NCBI GenBank assembly: GCA_951640165.1 | Contig: OX621253.1 | Coordinates: 30,945,969-31,009,968, forward strand | Length of the DNA stretch: 64,000 nt | Direction of reading: 5' to 3' | From: Pseudoips prasinana | Taxonomy: Eukaryota > Arthropoda > Insecta > Lepidoptera > Nolidae | In this document: positions 1 through 11,040 of the stretch, piece after piece | Numbering within the stretch: the first letter of the stretch is position 1 | Layout of the letters: each line of letters starts with the position of its first letter | Translations under genes and position numbers: made by a program | The notes under the pieces: generated by a model | What the model was told of the DNA's origin: nothing | The model's input: the letters and a program-made list of their open reading frames with translations, nothing else | The model's database searches: none

Positions 1-1132
1 AGGTTATGGCTGTTGTTAGCTCGGTAGGATGCGTTGAATACAACTCTTAGTTTAGTTGTAGTTGATTCTTCCCGCCACACACCGTGATGGGGTAGATAAA
101 CGCGACCCTCAGCCTCTGACGTCATAGGTTTCATATGATCCATGGATATGTACTCGTTTATGAAACGTTGGTATTCCTTGCTAAGTTCCCGGTTCTTAAG
201 CAATTTCTTCTCAAGTTGTAGAAACTGAGCGAGTACGGGTTGCTTGTTAACCGGTAGACGGGATACAGCATTCGGTTTGATAGGCAGTTTTACCACATAT
301 CTTCCATCTGTCCGTCTAGTAGTTGTCGCACGATAATATTCTTCGCAATGTTGTTCTTCTGTATTTAACGAAGAAGGGTCCGAAATCTCTTCAGTTTCCC
401 AGAATCGTGATATGTTTTCTATGTCGTTAAGTGTGACACAACAATTAAAAGTTTTCACGTTGCCGCTTAAAATCCAACCGAGTCTAGTTTGTTGAGCCAC
501 CGGATATGTACTATTACATCTTATAATTCCATCTAAATTATTTCCGAATATACTTGCGCACTCAAAAGCATATCGATTGGCCCGGACGTATTAAAGTTAG
601 GATCGGCTAAATTTATATTTTGTAGATAAGTCCAGCTTTCTACTGAAAATGATGTCGATGGTAAATTGTTAACCAGTTTCTTCATAATGAGTGGTTGTAA
701 GTTAAATGTATAATCCGAATGTATTGACTTACATTCTAGGTTCAACGAGCCTTTACAACTTCCGCTTAGTGATCCGACACCCGACACTATGGCACTCACT
801 TGTTGTCGCGGTAACCTCAAGCGCTGGGCGGCATTTTCAGTTATAAGACTTACTTGTGAGCCTTGATCTAGCAAACCTCTTAAGTAGATATACTCGCCAT
901 CGATTGTTTTTACCTTGAGCAGTACAGTTGTTAACAAAACTTCCATGCCCTCGTTAGTAATGTTGTTCACCCCTCGCGCAGAGGTACTTGTCGATGGGGT
1001 AGGTTGCGAATTACCAGGTTGTTCCATTGTTTCATGCAGCAAAGTATGATGAAGCTTATGACATATCCTACATGTTTTCATTGACGTACATTGTTTTTTC
1101 GCCGTGACTGTACAAACAATTTTTGCAAACAC
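1..1132 (-). pseudogene. BEL/Pao protease and start of reverse transcriptase, frameshifted, cut by window edge
   Basis: Read on the minus strand, 1132-533 gives a CCHC-like stretch (CRICHKLHHTLLHE) followed by an aspartic-protease-like segment (LLDQGSQVSLITENAAQRL), as in the DUF1758 peptidase of BEL/Pao elements. The frame ends at 533, but the expected continuation (LDGIIRCNSTYPVAQQTRLGW) is open one base out of register from about 540 down to 1. It reaches the N-terminal RT hallmark YLPHHGVWREES followed by LRVVFNAS. One single-base shift therefore separates protease from RT. A second lies upstream at about 1095, in a run of six A. Both sit in short homopolymers, so true decay and base-calling error are both possible. 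RT core, RNase H, integrase and 3' LTR lie outside the window. Confidence 0.85.
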
Positions 1133-2696
1133 GCAAATTCCGAACGCAGTCTCGGCGCCCCTTTTCTGTCATAGCCAAGAACTTTTCGCATTTCATCAAA
1201 ACATGGTCAGTTTTGCAAATCGGGCAATTTTTTGCTGTTGTCAAGAAGGTTTTGTGTGATTTGTATGAGTTGTTAAAGTACGATGACCTTTGTGCATTAT
1301 ATTTATTATAGTTATTGTTACTGCGATTTTCGTAACTATTTTTGTTATGTTTTTCTAACATGTTATTCTTCTCCGGACTGAAAGATTTTGGACTACCTTT
1401 TTGTGTAGCCTCCAGTGCCATGAACTTGGATTCCAGAAACTTTGAAAATTCTTGTAGGTCGGGAAAACCTCTCGGCTCTTTAAGATCTTTTATATATTCG
1501 TTATACGTAACGCTATCCAGTTTCTGTGACAAAAGATGTACTACCAGCGGATCCCATTGTGTAATATCTAATCCGATGTTTGTCAATCCGTTCAGACACT
1601 CTAGCATGACGTCATGAAGTTTTCGTATACTGGCGGCATTTGCTTGTTGAATGTTAGATTGGTTTAGTAGAGTATTTACATAAGATGTAAATAAAAGTCT
1701 TTTGTTGTCGTAACGGTGAGTAATTATGTCCCAACAGGAAGTATAATTCTCGGCACTGATGCTAAGATGCTGGATTAACTTCTCTACTTCGCCCTTTAAT
1801 TTGGACTTCAAATGCTGCATTTTTTGGGCCTTAGAAAGTATAGGGTTGTTATGTACGCTTTCCGTATAGAGGTCCCGAAAACTTAACCATTGATTATAGT
1901 TGCCATAAAAATCCGGTATTATGATTTTCGGCGTAGACTTTTCATAATGAGCATTGTTCCATATGGTGTGTTGTATTTTCTTACGTATGTTGTCATAAAT
2001 ATTTTCTAATATATCATACTTTTGTCTATACTTAGGGTCTTCTTCCTGTAGCCAATAATCTAGCTGCCAGTGTGCTTTCTCCACTTGTTGCCATTTAGAT
2101 TTTATGATAGTTAGATTATCTTCCAATTCCCATTTTTCCAAAGATGTTGACAAATCCATCTTTTCCACGGCTCTTTCAAAAGCTCTAAAGTTACAGTACT
2201 GCACTCGCAAAAGATCCTGTTCCTTTTCCGACGATTCGTCCGTTTTTCGAGGCGGTACGTGGAAGTCCCCTTCATCGAAACTAAATCTCGTAGTAAGTTT
2301 AGCGTCGCTCGTAACTGAAGAAGTTCCTGTCTTACTTGTACTCTGAGGGGGTAGCTCCTCCTTACTAGCTGTTATTGTTGCTTTAGTCGGTGTCGCCGAT
2401 GTAAGCTCCGACTTACGTTGTAGTATGTCTTGTAAAACACTCTCATACATACGTTTTGTGTTGTTAAAAACGTCGTCTATAAAGTATTGGCTTTCCGTTG
2501 TTCCGGTCGATTCCAATAGTTGGTGGTTATGAACGAATTGTTCCCAACAGTTGTTTAGTCTCGTAAGACGCTCTTCTAGATATTCTAAGGTCTTCCTAGT
2601 AGGGCTGTCTTTCTTGTAGTTAGCACATATTTGTTTTAACGTGCAAAAAGTAGCCTCTTGTTGGCTCATAACCTCCTCGAAATTTTGACCCATCAT
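1068..2696 (-). CDS. BEL/Pao Gag-like polyprotein N-terminus (DUF1759 type)
   Basis: This 542-residue frame starts at 2696. The N-terminal half is charged and helical, the middle matches the DUF1759 pattern of BEL/Pao Gag (IIIPDFYGNYNQWLSFRDLY, later LLNQSNIQQANAASIRKLHD), and the C-terminus has a first zinc-binding motif (CPICKTDHVLMKCEKF) and the start of a second (VCKNCLYSHGEK). The second knuckle continues in the other frame at about 1095, so the frame end here is probably a one-base indel and not the native terminus. In BEL/Pao elements Gag and Pol usually form one long frame, which fits. Gag packages element RNA in cytoplasmic particles. No env frame is visible. Confidence 0.85.
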   Translation of the reverse strand: MMGQNFEEVMSQQEATFCTLKQICANYKKDSPTRKTLEYLEERLTRLNNCWEQFVHNHQLLESTGTTESQYFIDDVFNNTKRMYESVLQDILQRKSELTSATPTKATITASKEELPPQSTSKTGTSSVTSDAKLTTRFSFDEGDFHVPPRKTDESSEKEQDLLRVQYCNFRAFERAVEKMDLSTSLEKWELEDNLTIIKSKWQQVEKAHWQLDYWLQEEDPKYRQKYDILENIYDNIRKKIQHTIWNNAHYEKSTPKIIIPDFYGNYNQWLSFRDLYTESVHNNPILSKAQKMQHLKSKLKGEVEKLIQHLSISAENYTSCWDIITHRYDNKRLLFTSYVNTLLNQSNIQQANAASIRKLHDVMLECLNGLTNIGLDITQWDPLVVHLLSQKLDSVTYNEYIKDLKEPRGFPDLQEFSKFLESKFMALEATQKGSPKSFSPEKNNMLEKHNKNSYENRSNNNYNKYNAQRSSYFNNSYKSHKTFLTTAKNCPICKTDHVLMKCEKFLAMTEKGRRDCVRNLRVCKNCLYSHGEKTMYVNENM

Positions 2697-2960
2697 TGTT
2701 AATTAGTTACTTAGTTAAAGTAATAGTTATAGTAAGCCTTCAGTAGTTGTTTCACCGTAGGCACTAGTTCAGTTTTTTTTTTTTGCAATATGTTCGCAGA
2801 TTGTAGTTAGTATTGGTACTTACTGTGTTTAGTTCCTCGTCCGATATGTGCGTCTTTGTCTCAATCCAACTGGGGCGACCCGCTTCTGGGAGACCAGTTC
2901 GACCGATTCGCTATCGGCACTAAGAACACTGCCACACGTAGTACCAGCACTTTTCACTTC

Positions 2961-2971
2961 TCGAAGGACCA
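2961..2971 (-). other. Probable primer-binding site of the BEL/Pao element
   Basis: The plus strand reads tcgaaggacca, the look of a tRNA 3' end with CCA. On the element's sense strand this is tggtccttcga, placed just after the candidate 5' LTR and about 265 bp before the gag ATG. The tRNA species was not determined. Confidence 0.5.
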
Positions 2972-2978
2972 AAACGGA

Positions 2979-3500
2979 TGTACGGGTCTCGAGGTGGTGT
3001 GTAGATAAACGAGTTGAGTTGACTTAAAACCACGTTTATTACTCAAGTATACAATATAAGTTATTTGGATGCTAATCTGTTCGTTGTTATTGTTATTTGT
3101 CAACTAACTATATTAATGTCGAAAGTATGTATAAGTAATGCGCCGAAACTAGGTTAAGGCGGCGTAAGCAAAATAAGCCTGTACGTGAACCGTACAATAA
3201 ATAAATCTCGTACGTAGTAACAGAATCAAGGGATACCTTCATCCTAAATGACTTACGACTTTATAGTTTCAAAACATTTAAACTGTCAAACTTTAGTTTC
3301 CATAAAAGGGGGTGAATAGAAACACCGGAGGGGGAAATAGCAATACACTCTCCGTATTGCTATTGACCCCAACCCGGTGTTTCTATTCACCCCCTTTTAT
3401 GGAAACTAAAGTTTTCAAACTATAACGTCGTAAGTCATTTAGGATTACGCACGAACCTGTTAAATGAAGTTAATATAAATCTATGGGATTACGATCCATA
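2979..3500 (-). repeat. Candidate 5' LTR of the BEL/Pao element
   Basis: The segment starts TGTACGGG next to the probable primer-binding site and ends near ATACA, as expected for a TGT...ACA LTR. The partner LTR is outside the window, so the ends cannot be verified; the distal end is a guess. It contains the fold-back at 3241-3445. Confidence 0.35.
3241..3445. repeat. Long inverted repeat (fold-back), about 205 bp
   Basis: Left arm 3241-3259 (atcctaaatgacttacgac) is exactly complementary to 3427-3445. The inner arms also pair: taaaagggggtgaatagaaa near 3303 with its complement near 3390, and caatac at 3351-3356 with gtattg. The centre lies near 3345, so the RNA or single strand would form a long hairpin. 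Confidence 0.85.
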
Positions 3501-3576
3501 CAAAATTAAAATTTTGTTCCTGTTTCTATTCATGTGTGTTTTATAAGTAAGTGTATTTTGTGATTATTATAAGCTA

Positions 3577-3847
3577 CTAGCGGCCCGGAACGTGCTTCGC
3601 TACGTAGAAGGCATAGTAATAAGAAAAATGATTATTAAGTTCATTTATTCAAACAAAAAAATATTTTTTAAATTGATAAAAGATGGTGATTTTACACTTT
3701 TTCATCACCTTTTTTAAATTTTCTCTACGTACAAACCTTCCCTGGACTTCCACGAATAATTCAAGACCAAAATTAGCCAAATCGGTAAAGGCGTTGTTGA
3801 GTTATAACATTACAACGAAAAGTGGCATTGATTTTTATATATATAGA
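3577..3847 (-). mobile_element. Short non-autonomous Helitron, family H1
   Basis: On the minus strand it begins TCTATATATATAAAAATCA and ends in a small hairpin (tacgt...acgta) shortly before CTAG. It is flanked by A on the 5' side and T on the 3' side, the A|TC...CTRR|T hallmark of Helitron insertion. Related copies lie at 29795-30039 and 43974-44239. No coding capacity. Confidence 0.75.
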
Positions 3848-3857
3848 TATTACTACA

Positions 3858-4108
3858 GGCAGTGTGGTTTCCGGCCCAGGAAGAATGACAGGGCCATCCC
3901 ATATCATCCCGTGGGTGTCATAAAAGGCGGATTAGGGATACACCAGGTAGTCAGACAGCAGCGCCACCTGTGTACTAGCTACCACCTAACTACGATCACC
4001 AACTCGCATGCCAAGCGTGGTGAATACGGCAAACCTCTCCAAACGGCAACGTTTTAGAAACCTTTGGGGAGACCTATGTCCAGCTATGGGCCGGATGGAT
4101 GGATGATG
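3858..4108 (+). repeat. LINE-like 3' tail, family D
   Basis: Contains caccaactcgcatgccaagc and a tail with gacctatgtccagc followed by ggatggatggatgatg, resembling the 3' end of an RTE-type LINE. Related pieces are at 26170-26335, 30540-30716 and, inverted, 45490-45735. No open frame. Confidence 0.5.
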
Positions 4109-4204
4109 ATTGCTACAAATTCGTAGTTTTTGCGTTAAAGAGTAACATACATCTAAACTCACATATTTTCGGATTTAAAATAATAATATAATAACATTAA
4201 CAAT

Positions 4205-4531
4205 CTCCTCCTAGCCGAATTTTGGCCACGACGGGCAGTCTCAATAGCCAGTCCCAAACACAGGAGCACTTTCTATTCCATCACTCTCATGATCCGATGG
4301 GACGCCTAGCAATACGACCGGATGAGGTCAGCTACAGGACCGACGGCATTACGTGCTCTCCGAGGCACGCCAGTATGATACCGCCAACTACCAGACTTCG
4401 GGCTCATGCTGATATTTTTTCTTTTTACAGAAAAGTCTCAAAATCACTTTTGGCCCGACCCCGTTCCTCGGACCTCATCCTCCGCGGGTGAACACGCTAC
4501 CGCTAGACCAACGAGGCAGTCTGATTTATAA
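4205..4531 (-). mobile_element. tRNA-derived SINE, family S2
   Basis: On the minus strand it starts with a tRNA-like head (gactgcctcgttggtctagc ggtagcgtg, an A-box-like sequence) and continues with family S2 body sequence also seen at 20733-21121: cagcccgaagtctgg, cctcggagagcacgtaa and gtcccatcggatcatgagag. The B box region is damaged. Ends near ccgaaattcggc. Confidence 0.8.
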
Positions 4532-4713
4532 TCTAAGTAGGATATAAAGAAGGAGTGCAGAATGCTATATTTTTTTTAATACTGCTAAAAATTGTTTTTA
4601 TTGAAACCAAATTTTACACACGATTATATTATTAAATTTTGTGGTAAAATTGAAAATAGATTGTTATTGTTTGTTTTTAATGTTATTTATCTATTAATCG
4701 TCTTACTGACATA

Positions 4714-5583
4714 TATAGTGCGACAAGTATCTTTATGAACGTGGCTGAAAGTGGAACTAACACCGCCATCTTGTAAAGTGTCTCTTTGACAGTTCTGCCA
4801 CAACTTGCTTTGCTGACTGCTGTTCCTACGTTTATTATTGTATTATTTGGTTTAAAACACTAACAATATGCCAAAAGTGATAAAAAGTGGGGTCACAGAA
4901 ATATTCTTAAAGGTTAAGTAGATTTTCATGAAAGAAAAACACAGTGAAAGCCTGATAATTCGATTTGAAAAAGTTAACGAGCGAGTTGCCGCCCTGATAG
5001 AGAAATGTTACCATGCTTGATTTTTAAAGTCGAACCCGTGTATTAGCGTTTCGTTTGAAGTTTTTCATGAATGTAGTATTAAGTAATCGAATGAAATATT
5101 AATTTAGATATAAATTTATTTATAAAGATAAAAATTACGGTTTCATTCCCTTGTGCTATTAAATTATTTATAATAATTAATCCGTAATATATGGGGTACC
5201 CTATAAACTTTTAGAGTGAGATATTTCTGGGAAATTATTCACACACGACTATCTGATCTGACCCCAAACTAAATAAAGCTTGCACCTACTATGGAAATCA
5301 AATAGCTGATATACTTATACTACTTTTGTAAATGCATACCTAAACACCTGGACACGAGACAGACATGTTAATGCACACAAATATCTGTCCTGAGTGGGAA
5401 TATAAATAAGCCAACTGGCCCGTCAAAGTTATAGAATACAATTGATACAATGGATACAGTCTATTGCCATTGTTAAATTCTCCAATAATATTAGGGAAAT
5501 TATCTTAAAAAAAACCCTTGCCGGCATAGTGTCGCCCCCCCACAAATGTCAGTCACGTTCATAAAGATCCTTGTCCCACTATA
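4714..5583. mobile_element. Non-autonomous DNA element with about 35-bp terminal inverted repeats
   Basis: The left end tatagtgcgacaag followed by tatctttatgaacgtg is inverted at the right end (cacgttcataaagatccttg then tcccactata). No transposase frame lies inside. A SINE fragment of family S3 occupies about 5210-5432 on the minus strand. The target duplication could not be fixed, so the superfamily is unassigned. Confidence 0.6.
5210..5432 (-). mobile_element. SINE family S3, degraded
   Basis: Shares gaccccaaactaaat, gcttgcac...actatggaaatca and gacatgttaatgcacaca with the copies at 22503-22715 (opposite strand) and 58480-58665. The tRNA-like head is lost at the right end. Confidence 0.55.
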
Positions 5584-5619
5584 CTAAAAACTGAATGTGA
5601 AACCTTCAAGCATTTAGTG

Positions 5620-6385
5620 TGATAGATATTTTTTTTATTCAGTTTTACGGCCCTGGCTTCTTCGGCTTTATGAGCCATCTTCAGTAGTAAATTTTCATAT
5701 CGTTATTTTTCGAAAAAAAAGCAATGAAACAATACCTCGATGTCTTTTTCCGCGTTGGCGCCAAATCTCTATCAACATATTATATTATTTTTTAATTCAG
5801 TTGTACGGCTCTGTCTTCTTCGGCTTTATGAGCCATCATCAGTAGTATATATTTTCATATTTTAAATTTCGTTGTTTACGTCATTGTCCTACCCCAGTAA
5901 AGTAGTGGAGACTTTACTAGAGGCTTCTATGGCATTTTAGAGAGTTCCTCTTTAATGTGATGGTCACACTGTTGTATTACTGAATGTCAGGAGTTTTGGC
6001 GGCTACGTGGAAAAAGACGCATCGAGATTCATTTTCTAAAACTGGTGTAAATTCGGGGTTTTATGTGTAAATATGGTGGATTTTTAGACATAACATATTC
6101 GACAACGTACACAAGTGGAGGAAAGTGCGATATTTCCGTGAATTGCGATTTTCTGTGTTGAATCTAAAACTCCATAGAAGCTACTAGTAAAGTTTCCACT
6201 GTCTTACTGGGGTAAGTAAGACAAGGACTATAACTTGACTGTAACGGGCTTTACTTGACATTGATTTAATGCTTCCGAAGTCGAATATTTAATACGAAAA
6301 ATAACTAGGTATACTAAATACTGAAGAAGACTCATAAGACCGAAGAAGCCAGGGCCGAAATACTAAATAATAAAAACAACTGAAT
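5620..6385. repeat. Fold-back repeat with duplicated end
   Basis: A stretch with cttcttcggctttatgagcc occurs twice in direct orientation (5628-5709 and 5785-5866), and a related stretch occurs inverted near 6325-6355 (ctcataagaccgaagaagcc). Inner segments also pair: ctcgatgtctttttccgcgt with its complement near 6010, gactttactagaggcttcta with 6168-6200, and taccccagtaaag with its complement near 6205. This is an old hairpin-forming non-autonomous element. Confidence 0.65.
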
Positions 6386-6559
6386 GTCAAACAACCTCAT
6401 TATATTCATATAATGAAATACCGAAATACCGCTCGCTCAATATACAAATATAAATCTAATATAAAAAGAAAGTTGTGTAGCAATATCATATAGGTAAATA
6501 ATTAAATATATTTGTTATTTCTGGTTCAAAGATCTGTTTGTATGGCTACTACTAAAATC

Positions 6560-8080
6560 TTTTTCTCTTCTCGATTTCAGTAATCGCATGAAAGTTTTAA
6601 AGCCTCGACATAGAACATTAACGGGTTGGAGTGAGAGACAAAGGAGAAGGAATCTGTATTCGCGGGCACATAATAATAGTAATGAAAATTCAAATAGTGT
6701 TATACAAAATGAAGAAGTGAATTTGTGAGATACATACAAGGTGCACGAAATGACATTCTAAATGTTTTATAGTTATGATTTAGAATGCATGTTTTGCAAT
6801 TCGAAACATTTTGACTCTGAGGTCACTTTTGGTGACAGAACTGCATTCACTTCAGGTTGTCATAAGGGTACATCAATATTACCACCCTTAAGTCAAAATG
6901 AATATTTGTAATAATTTTATGATGGACTTATTTCAAATGAACTTCAGTAAAAAGAATGTCAACAAATTATTTTGTAGCTATTCGCAAATACAATTTGTCA
7001 TTTTCTTTGGTTAGTGCAGAAGCTAAATTTCCTAAGGAGTTACAAGTGGAGTGTACATTTCAAAATAAATTATGTTTTTTTATCACATCTGGTGATGGAT
7101 ATTGTTGCTCACCATGTTATGTTATATTTATATGATGTTGATACTGCTAACAATTATAGATTACAAGAACATTATCAAATCAATGTAACAACAACATAAT
7201 ATCCAAAATATCTCTTATTTAAGAGAAATTTTGTGTTCCTATTGAGGAACACTGTAATTCTTGTGTTTTTACTAACTAAACTGTAATTGTAATCATTTTG
7301 TTCAGTCATTCATTGCAATGAAAGATCATTGTCAAAGAGTTGAAAATCAAATCAAATTAGTATGCTCATTAAGGTAAATCATGATTTAGATCTACCATGT
7401 TTCAATGATGCAGTTCAATCTGAAGTAGCAGTAATAATTAAGACTGTTGATGGAACTAAATATGATTTCATTTTCAAGTTTGACCATCTTCATTTAAAGG
7501 ATATCCAAGAAATATGTATCAGAATAATTTAGATGCTATGTCTATTGTACAACATTTTGGAAAACCTTTATTTATTATAATGTCTAGCAATCTAAGTTGG
7601 CTGCAAATAGTAAACATTATTGGTATAGGTTAATTTTAGAGCTAATATTATTGTGTGGATTCAAGTCAAAATTGAAAGCATTAGTTGAGGGCCTTATACA
7701 AAAAAATATCTTTGGTAAACTTGAAGCCCTTGTTTGTAGAATTTAAAGAAAAGAGGGTGCCTCAGACACTCCTTTTGTTCACTTTGAATGAGCAAGATAA
7801 AATTGCTAATGCTATCAATATTGATAAAGTTGTATCTGCAGAGATTCTGTAAATTCAAACTGATCTGACATTTCATGATTATGTTGTAAAACACATGATA
7901 CTGGTGTACTTAATCCTAATTCTTTACGTGTGATAGAAGGCAAATGTATAAAATATTATCCAAAATGATAATTTACATGTGAATCATTAAATGGATATCC
8001 ATTATACAGAAGGCACGATAATACTCATGCAGAAGTTTGTAGTTTGACAATCAGTAATTTTATATACCATAGAATCCATA
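6560..8080 (+). pseudogene. Decayed autonomous Helitron, Helitron-like N / Rep region
   Basis: Many stops and frameshifts, but ordered fragments match the Helitron-like N domain: a segment reading FDSEVTFGDRTAFTSGCH near 6805; NYRLQEHYQINV near 7155; MSIVQHFGKPLFIIMS near 7540-7580 (compare the usual AMAIVRKFGKPDLFIT pattern); IFGKLEALV near 7710; HDYVVKHMI near 7875; and IEGKCIKYYPK then LNGYPLYRRHDN near 7935-8020. Intact elements carry a rolling-circle Rep nuclease followed by a helicase; no helicase is seen downstream. It could be an ancient relative of a driver of the short Helitrons in this window. Confidence 0.7.
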
Positions 8081-8111
8081 TTTGATTGCCATATAAATGT
8101 TTAAGTATGTA

Positions 8112-8246
8112 CAGATGCCAGCACATCAAGCTACCCCAATCTGTAAAATTTCCTCAATCGAAAGTAAACCTTATGCTTTTGTGATAAAGTTGAAAATCTA
8201 TGAAAGCTAATTGACAGTTTGGGGTAGCTCGGTGTGCTGGCGTCTG
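8112..8246. mobile_element. 135-bp MITE with TA target, copy 1
   Basis: Flanked by TA on both sides (8110-8111 and 8247-8248). Imperfect terminal inverted repeats of about 40 bp start CAGATGCCAGCACATCAAG at the left; the right end, read inward, starts CAGACGCCAGCACACCGAG. A second copy of the same 135-bp length is at 12627-12761. TA target and CAG ends suggest a Tc1/mariner-type MITE. Confidence 0.8.
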
Positions 8247-8699
8247 TACTTTAAAAGTGTGAAATACATTTATAAATGCATATATAAAGGCAATGACAGT
8301 GCATCCTTTGAATTAGATTCAGGGAGAATGAACAAGGTCAAAATACAAATAATGTAGTTGAAATTTTTTCTGCTATATGACGCATCTATGAATTTAAAAA
8401 TGTATTTTCAGTCACATGTTATCATCAGACATAACATTCATTGCCACAATGACAGAATGTTTACGTTGTGATAGTATGTGTGAAGAGTGAAGATAGAAAG
8501 AGAGAGTACTGTGATAAAAAAATAGGCAAATTAACAATAGCTTTGGCGAAATCTCTCATCAAAGAAGTCTGTCTCTCATCAAAGAAGATAGTCTTTGACA
8601 ATAGAACCTTAATACCCACTAGTTATTAGTAATTAATAAATAAAATTTATTTTAATATTGATTAATGAAAAAGGATGAAATTGTTTTCCTTTTTGTAGT

Positions 8700-8920
8700 A
8701 TAACTTCTATATGAACACTTGATTTGGGGAGTAAGCTGGTAAATGAGTGACGAGAGTTATACGAAAAGAATGATCGGGCTAGTCAAACGGAAATTGAGAG
8801 GGACATATAAGTTAGTGAAGATAGCGAGTAACCTTTCCTATATTACTGTAGGGCTAAGAGAGAGCTGCGATCACACATTTTTCTCCCTCATAGCCAGTTA
8901 CGTTTCGTATATCTATGTTT
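8700..8920 (+). repeat. Left part of a dispersed repeat, also present in THAP gene 1 introns
   Basis: Contains gtaagctggt, a purine-rich agagagag stretch, cacatttttctcc and ends cgtttcgtatatctatgttt. The same order appears near 31200, 32100, 32940 and 35470 in the introns around exons 8-11. The repeat resumes at 12051, after the LINE insertion. Confidence 0.65.
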
Positions 8921-8959
8921 TTCTGGCAAGAAAGGGATCGGAAACAACAACAATGGGAC

Positions 8960-9371
8960 CTATAACCAACTGAAAACATGGCTGTGTGAGAAAACCACAC
9001 AAAAGCATGAAAAAGAGTGGATAGATCTGGAATCATGCAGATAGACAAAAGAATTTCTACCATCTCAGAACAAACGCCTATCAAGTAGTCTATTACACCT
9101 GAACAGGAAGGATCTACGCATGGTGATAGGCACAATTACCGGAAACTGCACACTAAACCAACACCTCTTCAATATTGGCGTCACAGACAGCCCCCTGTGC
9201 AGAGGGTGCATTGAAAATGAAGAAACACCAGCACACGTACTGCTACACTGCAAGAGTGTTGCTTACCAACGGGGAAAGTTCCTGAATGATCCGAAGACAC
9301 TACAGGAGGCCCTCAGACCAGGCTTTCGTGGTCTCCTGGACTTCTGGATGGAACTAAAATGGTTCGAGTAG
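8960..9371 (+). pseudogene. LINE ORF2 C-terminus, zinc-binding tail
   Basis: Reads through KTWLCEKTTQKHEKEWIDL to a typical C-terminal module of R1/LOA/I-like non-LTR polyproteins: HLFNIGVTDSPLCRGC, ENEETPAHVLLHC, then LDFWMELKWFE and a stop at 9369-9371. The C-x2-C...H-x4-C pattern is complete. There is a stop at about 8971 and a frame change upstream, and no RT sequence precedes it, so it is a 5'-truncated segment. Confidence 0.75.
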
Positions 9372-9696
9372 CCAAACAAGTATCACGCACAATGGCCCAA
9401 TTAGGAGACTAAGTGCGGAAACCTATCGCCCAACTAACTAACTATCTATGTTTTACTCCAGTCATTAGGGATGTGACGTGATTTACCTCCACGCGTGCAC
9501 GGGCTTTCGCCATTTAGGATAAAACTTGTTTCCTCCTGAAACGCCGAAGTTCCGAGCTGGTACATCCTGGGCATTTGCTAGTAACTCTTCAACTCTGAAG
9601 TCTTACTACCATATGGCGAAAAGGTCACCCCAAGCCAAGCTGTTATTCGTACCGTGACGATGGCTGCATGACTGAGGGGGTGCTCAGTCACTAACG

Positions 9697-11034
9697 GTGT
9701 CTTTCCGATACCAGGGCACCTCGGAAAGTAACTTTTGCCCTTCGACCGGCATGCGGGGCTCTGCCGGTTCGCGACCTCATACTTCCCTAGCTACTCGTGG
9801 GACCATTATGAATGAAGAAAATTATAAATTTGTATCGCAGAACAGCGCTGAACCATCAGCAGCGCTAGACCTACGCGGGCTGGCCATGGCCATGCCTAGC
9901 GTACTAGCAGAAACCACTAGCTTCTGGCAGGTGGAGCCGCGTACAGTCGAAAGCCGCAGCTGCAATGTGCGCGTGAAAACCGACTCAGCAAACACCAAGA
10001 CGACAAAAAAGAAACGCAGTCGCCGTAATAGGCGCGCGAGAACCGCCAGCGCTCAATCGGAGAGCAGCGAGCCTAATATGACGGTCCACGCGCCTCCGAC
10101 CGAGCAGCGTAGCCAAATGGTTGACACAACGGCAGGAGAATCTCAGCGCGAACACCCGGCAGACGCTAGTGACGCCGCCAGGTCAACCCAGCCCGAGCGC
10201 CCAACCAAGAAGCCGAATGTCACTTCTAAGAGGACTACGTTAAGCGATGCACTTGCGACTAAATCGCCATTGTTAGTAGCAATCACAGCTCAGTCCTCAA
10301 CTGAACTGACAGTGGAACAAGCCAAGCGCATCCAGAGCCTTATCGAAGAGAAGGTTATAGAGTCTGCGCTTGCTCCACAAACTGAGAATGAACCGACAAT
10401 CGTACCAGCGTTTCGAGGCAAGCCCATCGCAGGAGAGGGTGTGCTGAAATTATGGTGTGAAGATGACAGGTCCCTCAAATGGCTCAAGTCGACCGTGGAT
10501 AGACTTCTGTCACCTATACCGGGCACGAAGCTGACTGTCATTAGACAGTGTGACATCCCAAAGCGAGTCCGTGCTGCGCTTTGGCTGCCCAAAACCGTTG
10601 GAGAAGACACAATGGATATCCAGCGACTCTTAGTCGCGCAAAACCCGTGGTACAACATCCAAGTCTGGCAGTTGTACTGCGCAACTCTCCATGACAAGGG
10701 GATCTCTTTGACCTTGGGTATTCCAGAATCCGAAGTACCAAAGATTATGAAAAGAAAAAACCGTGTTTCGTTCATCACTGGGAGTGCTAAAGTCAAGTTT
10801 TTCACTCCCACGGGACTAAAAGACACGCCCTCGTTGGAAGACCCTGTAGACACCGAGCCCGGTCAAACTGACTCAACACCAGGCCAGGAGCCGCTACCAC
10901 CACAATTATCCGCCTGTGCCAGCACATCGGGCTCTCAACAGGCCCAGACAACATTGACTTCCATGAATGAGGTAGCATCAGCGCAATTGGAAATGGGGTC
11001 ATTGAGGACATGTCATCCGAGGGGAAATCCGTGA
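9697..11034 (+). CDS. LINE ORF1 protein (DUF4780-like), open frame
   Basis: A frame of 445 codons; the natural start may be the internal Met at 9808 (MNEENYKFVSQNSAEP). The N-terminal third is basic and low complexity (KKKRSRRNRRARTAS near residues 107-121), fit for nucleic-acid binding. Residues about 230-365 resemble the DUF4780 domain of some insect non-LTR elements (GVLKLWCEDDRSLKWL, IPKRVRAALWLPK, NPWYNIQVWQLY, RVSFITGSAKVKFF). There is no CCHC knuckle. It is followed 6 bp later by the ORF2 start region. ORF1 proteins form the RNP with element RNA. The frame is open, but the element is rearranged and probably inactive. Confidence 0.75.
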   Translation: MSFRYQGTSESNFCPSTGMRGSAGSRPHTSLATRGTIMNEENYKFVSQNSAEPSAALDLRGLAMAMPSVLAETTSFWQVEPRTVESRSCNVRVKTDSANTKTTKKKRSRRNRRARTASAQSESSEPNMTVHAPPTEQRSQMVDTTAGESQREHPADASDAARSTQPERPTKKPNVTSKRTTLSDALATKSPLLVAITAQSSTELTVEQAKRIQSLIEEKVIESALAPQTENEPTIVPAFRGKPIAGEGVLKLWCEDDRSLKWLKSTVDRLLSPIPGTKLTVIRQCDIPKRVRAALWLPKTVGEDTMDIQRLLVAQNPWYNIQVWQLYCATLHDKGISLTLGIPESEVPKIMKRKNRVSFITGSAKVKFFTPTGLKDTPSLEDPVDTEPGQTDSTPGQEPLPPQLSACASTSGSQQAQTTLTSMNEVASAQLEMGSLRTCHPRGNP

Positions 11035-11040
11035 ACAGTG

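Noticed and set aside
1068..1132. Possible programmed frameshift between BEL/Pao gag and protease frames at an A6 run
   Set aside because: The shift falls in the middle of a zinc knuckle that should be continuous, and BEL/Pao elements normally use one frame, so an indel is more likely.
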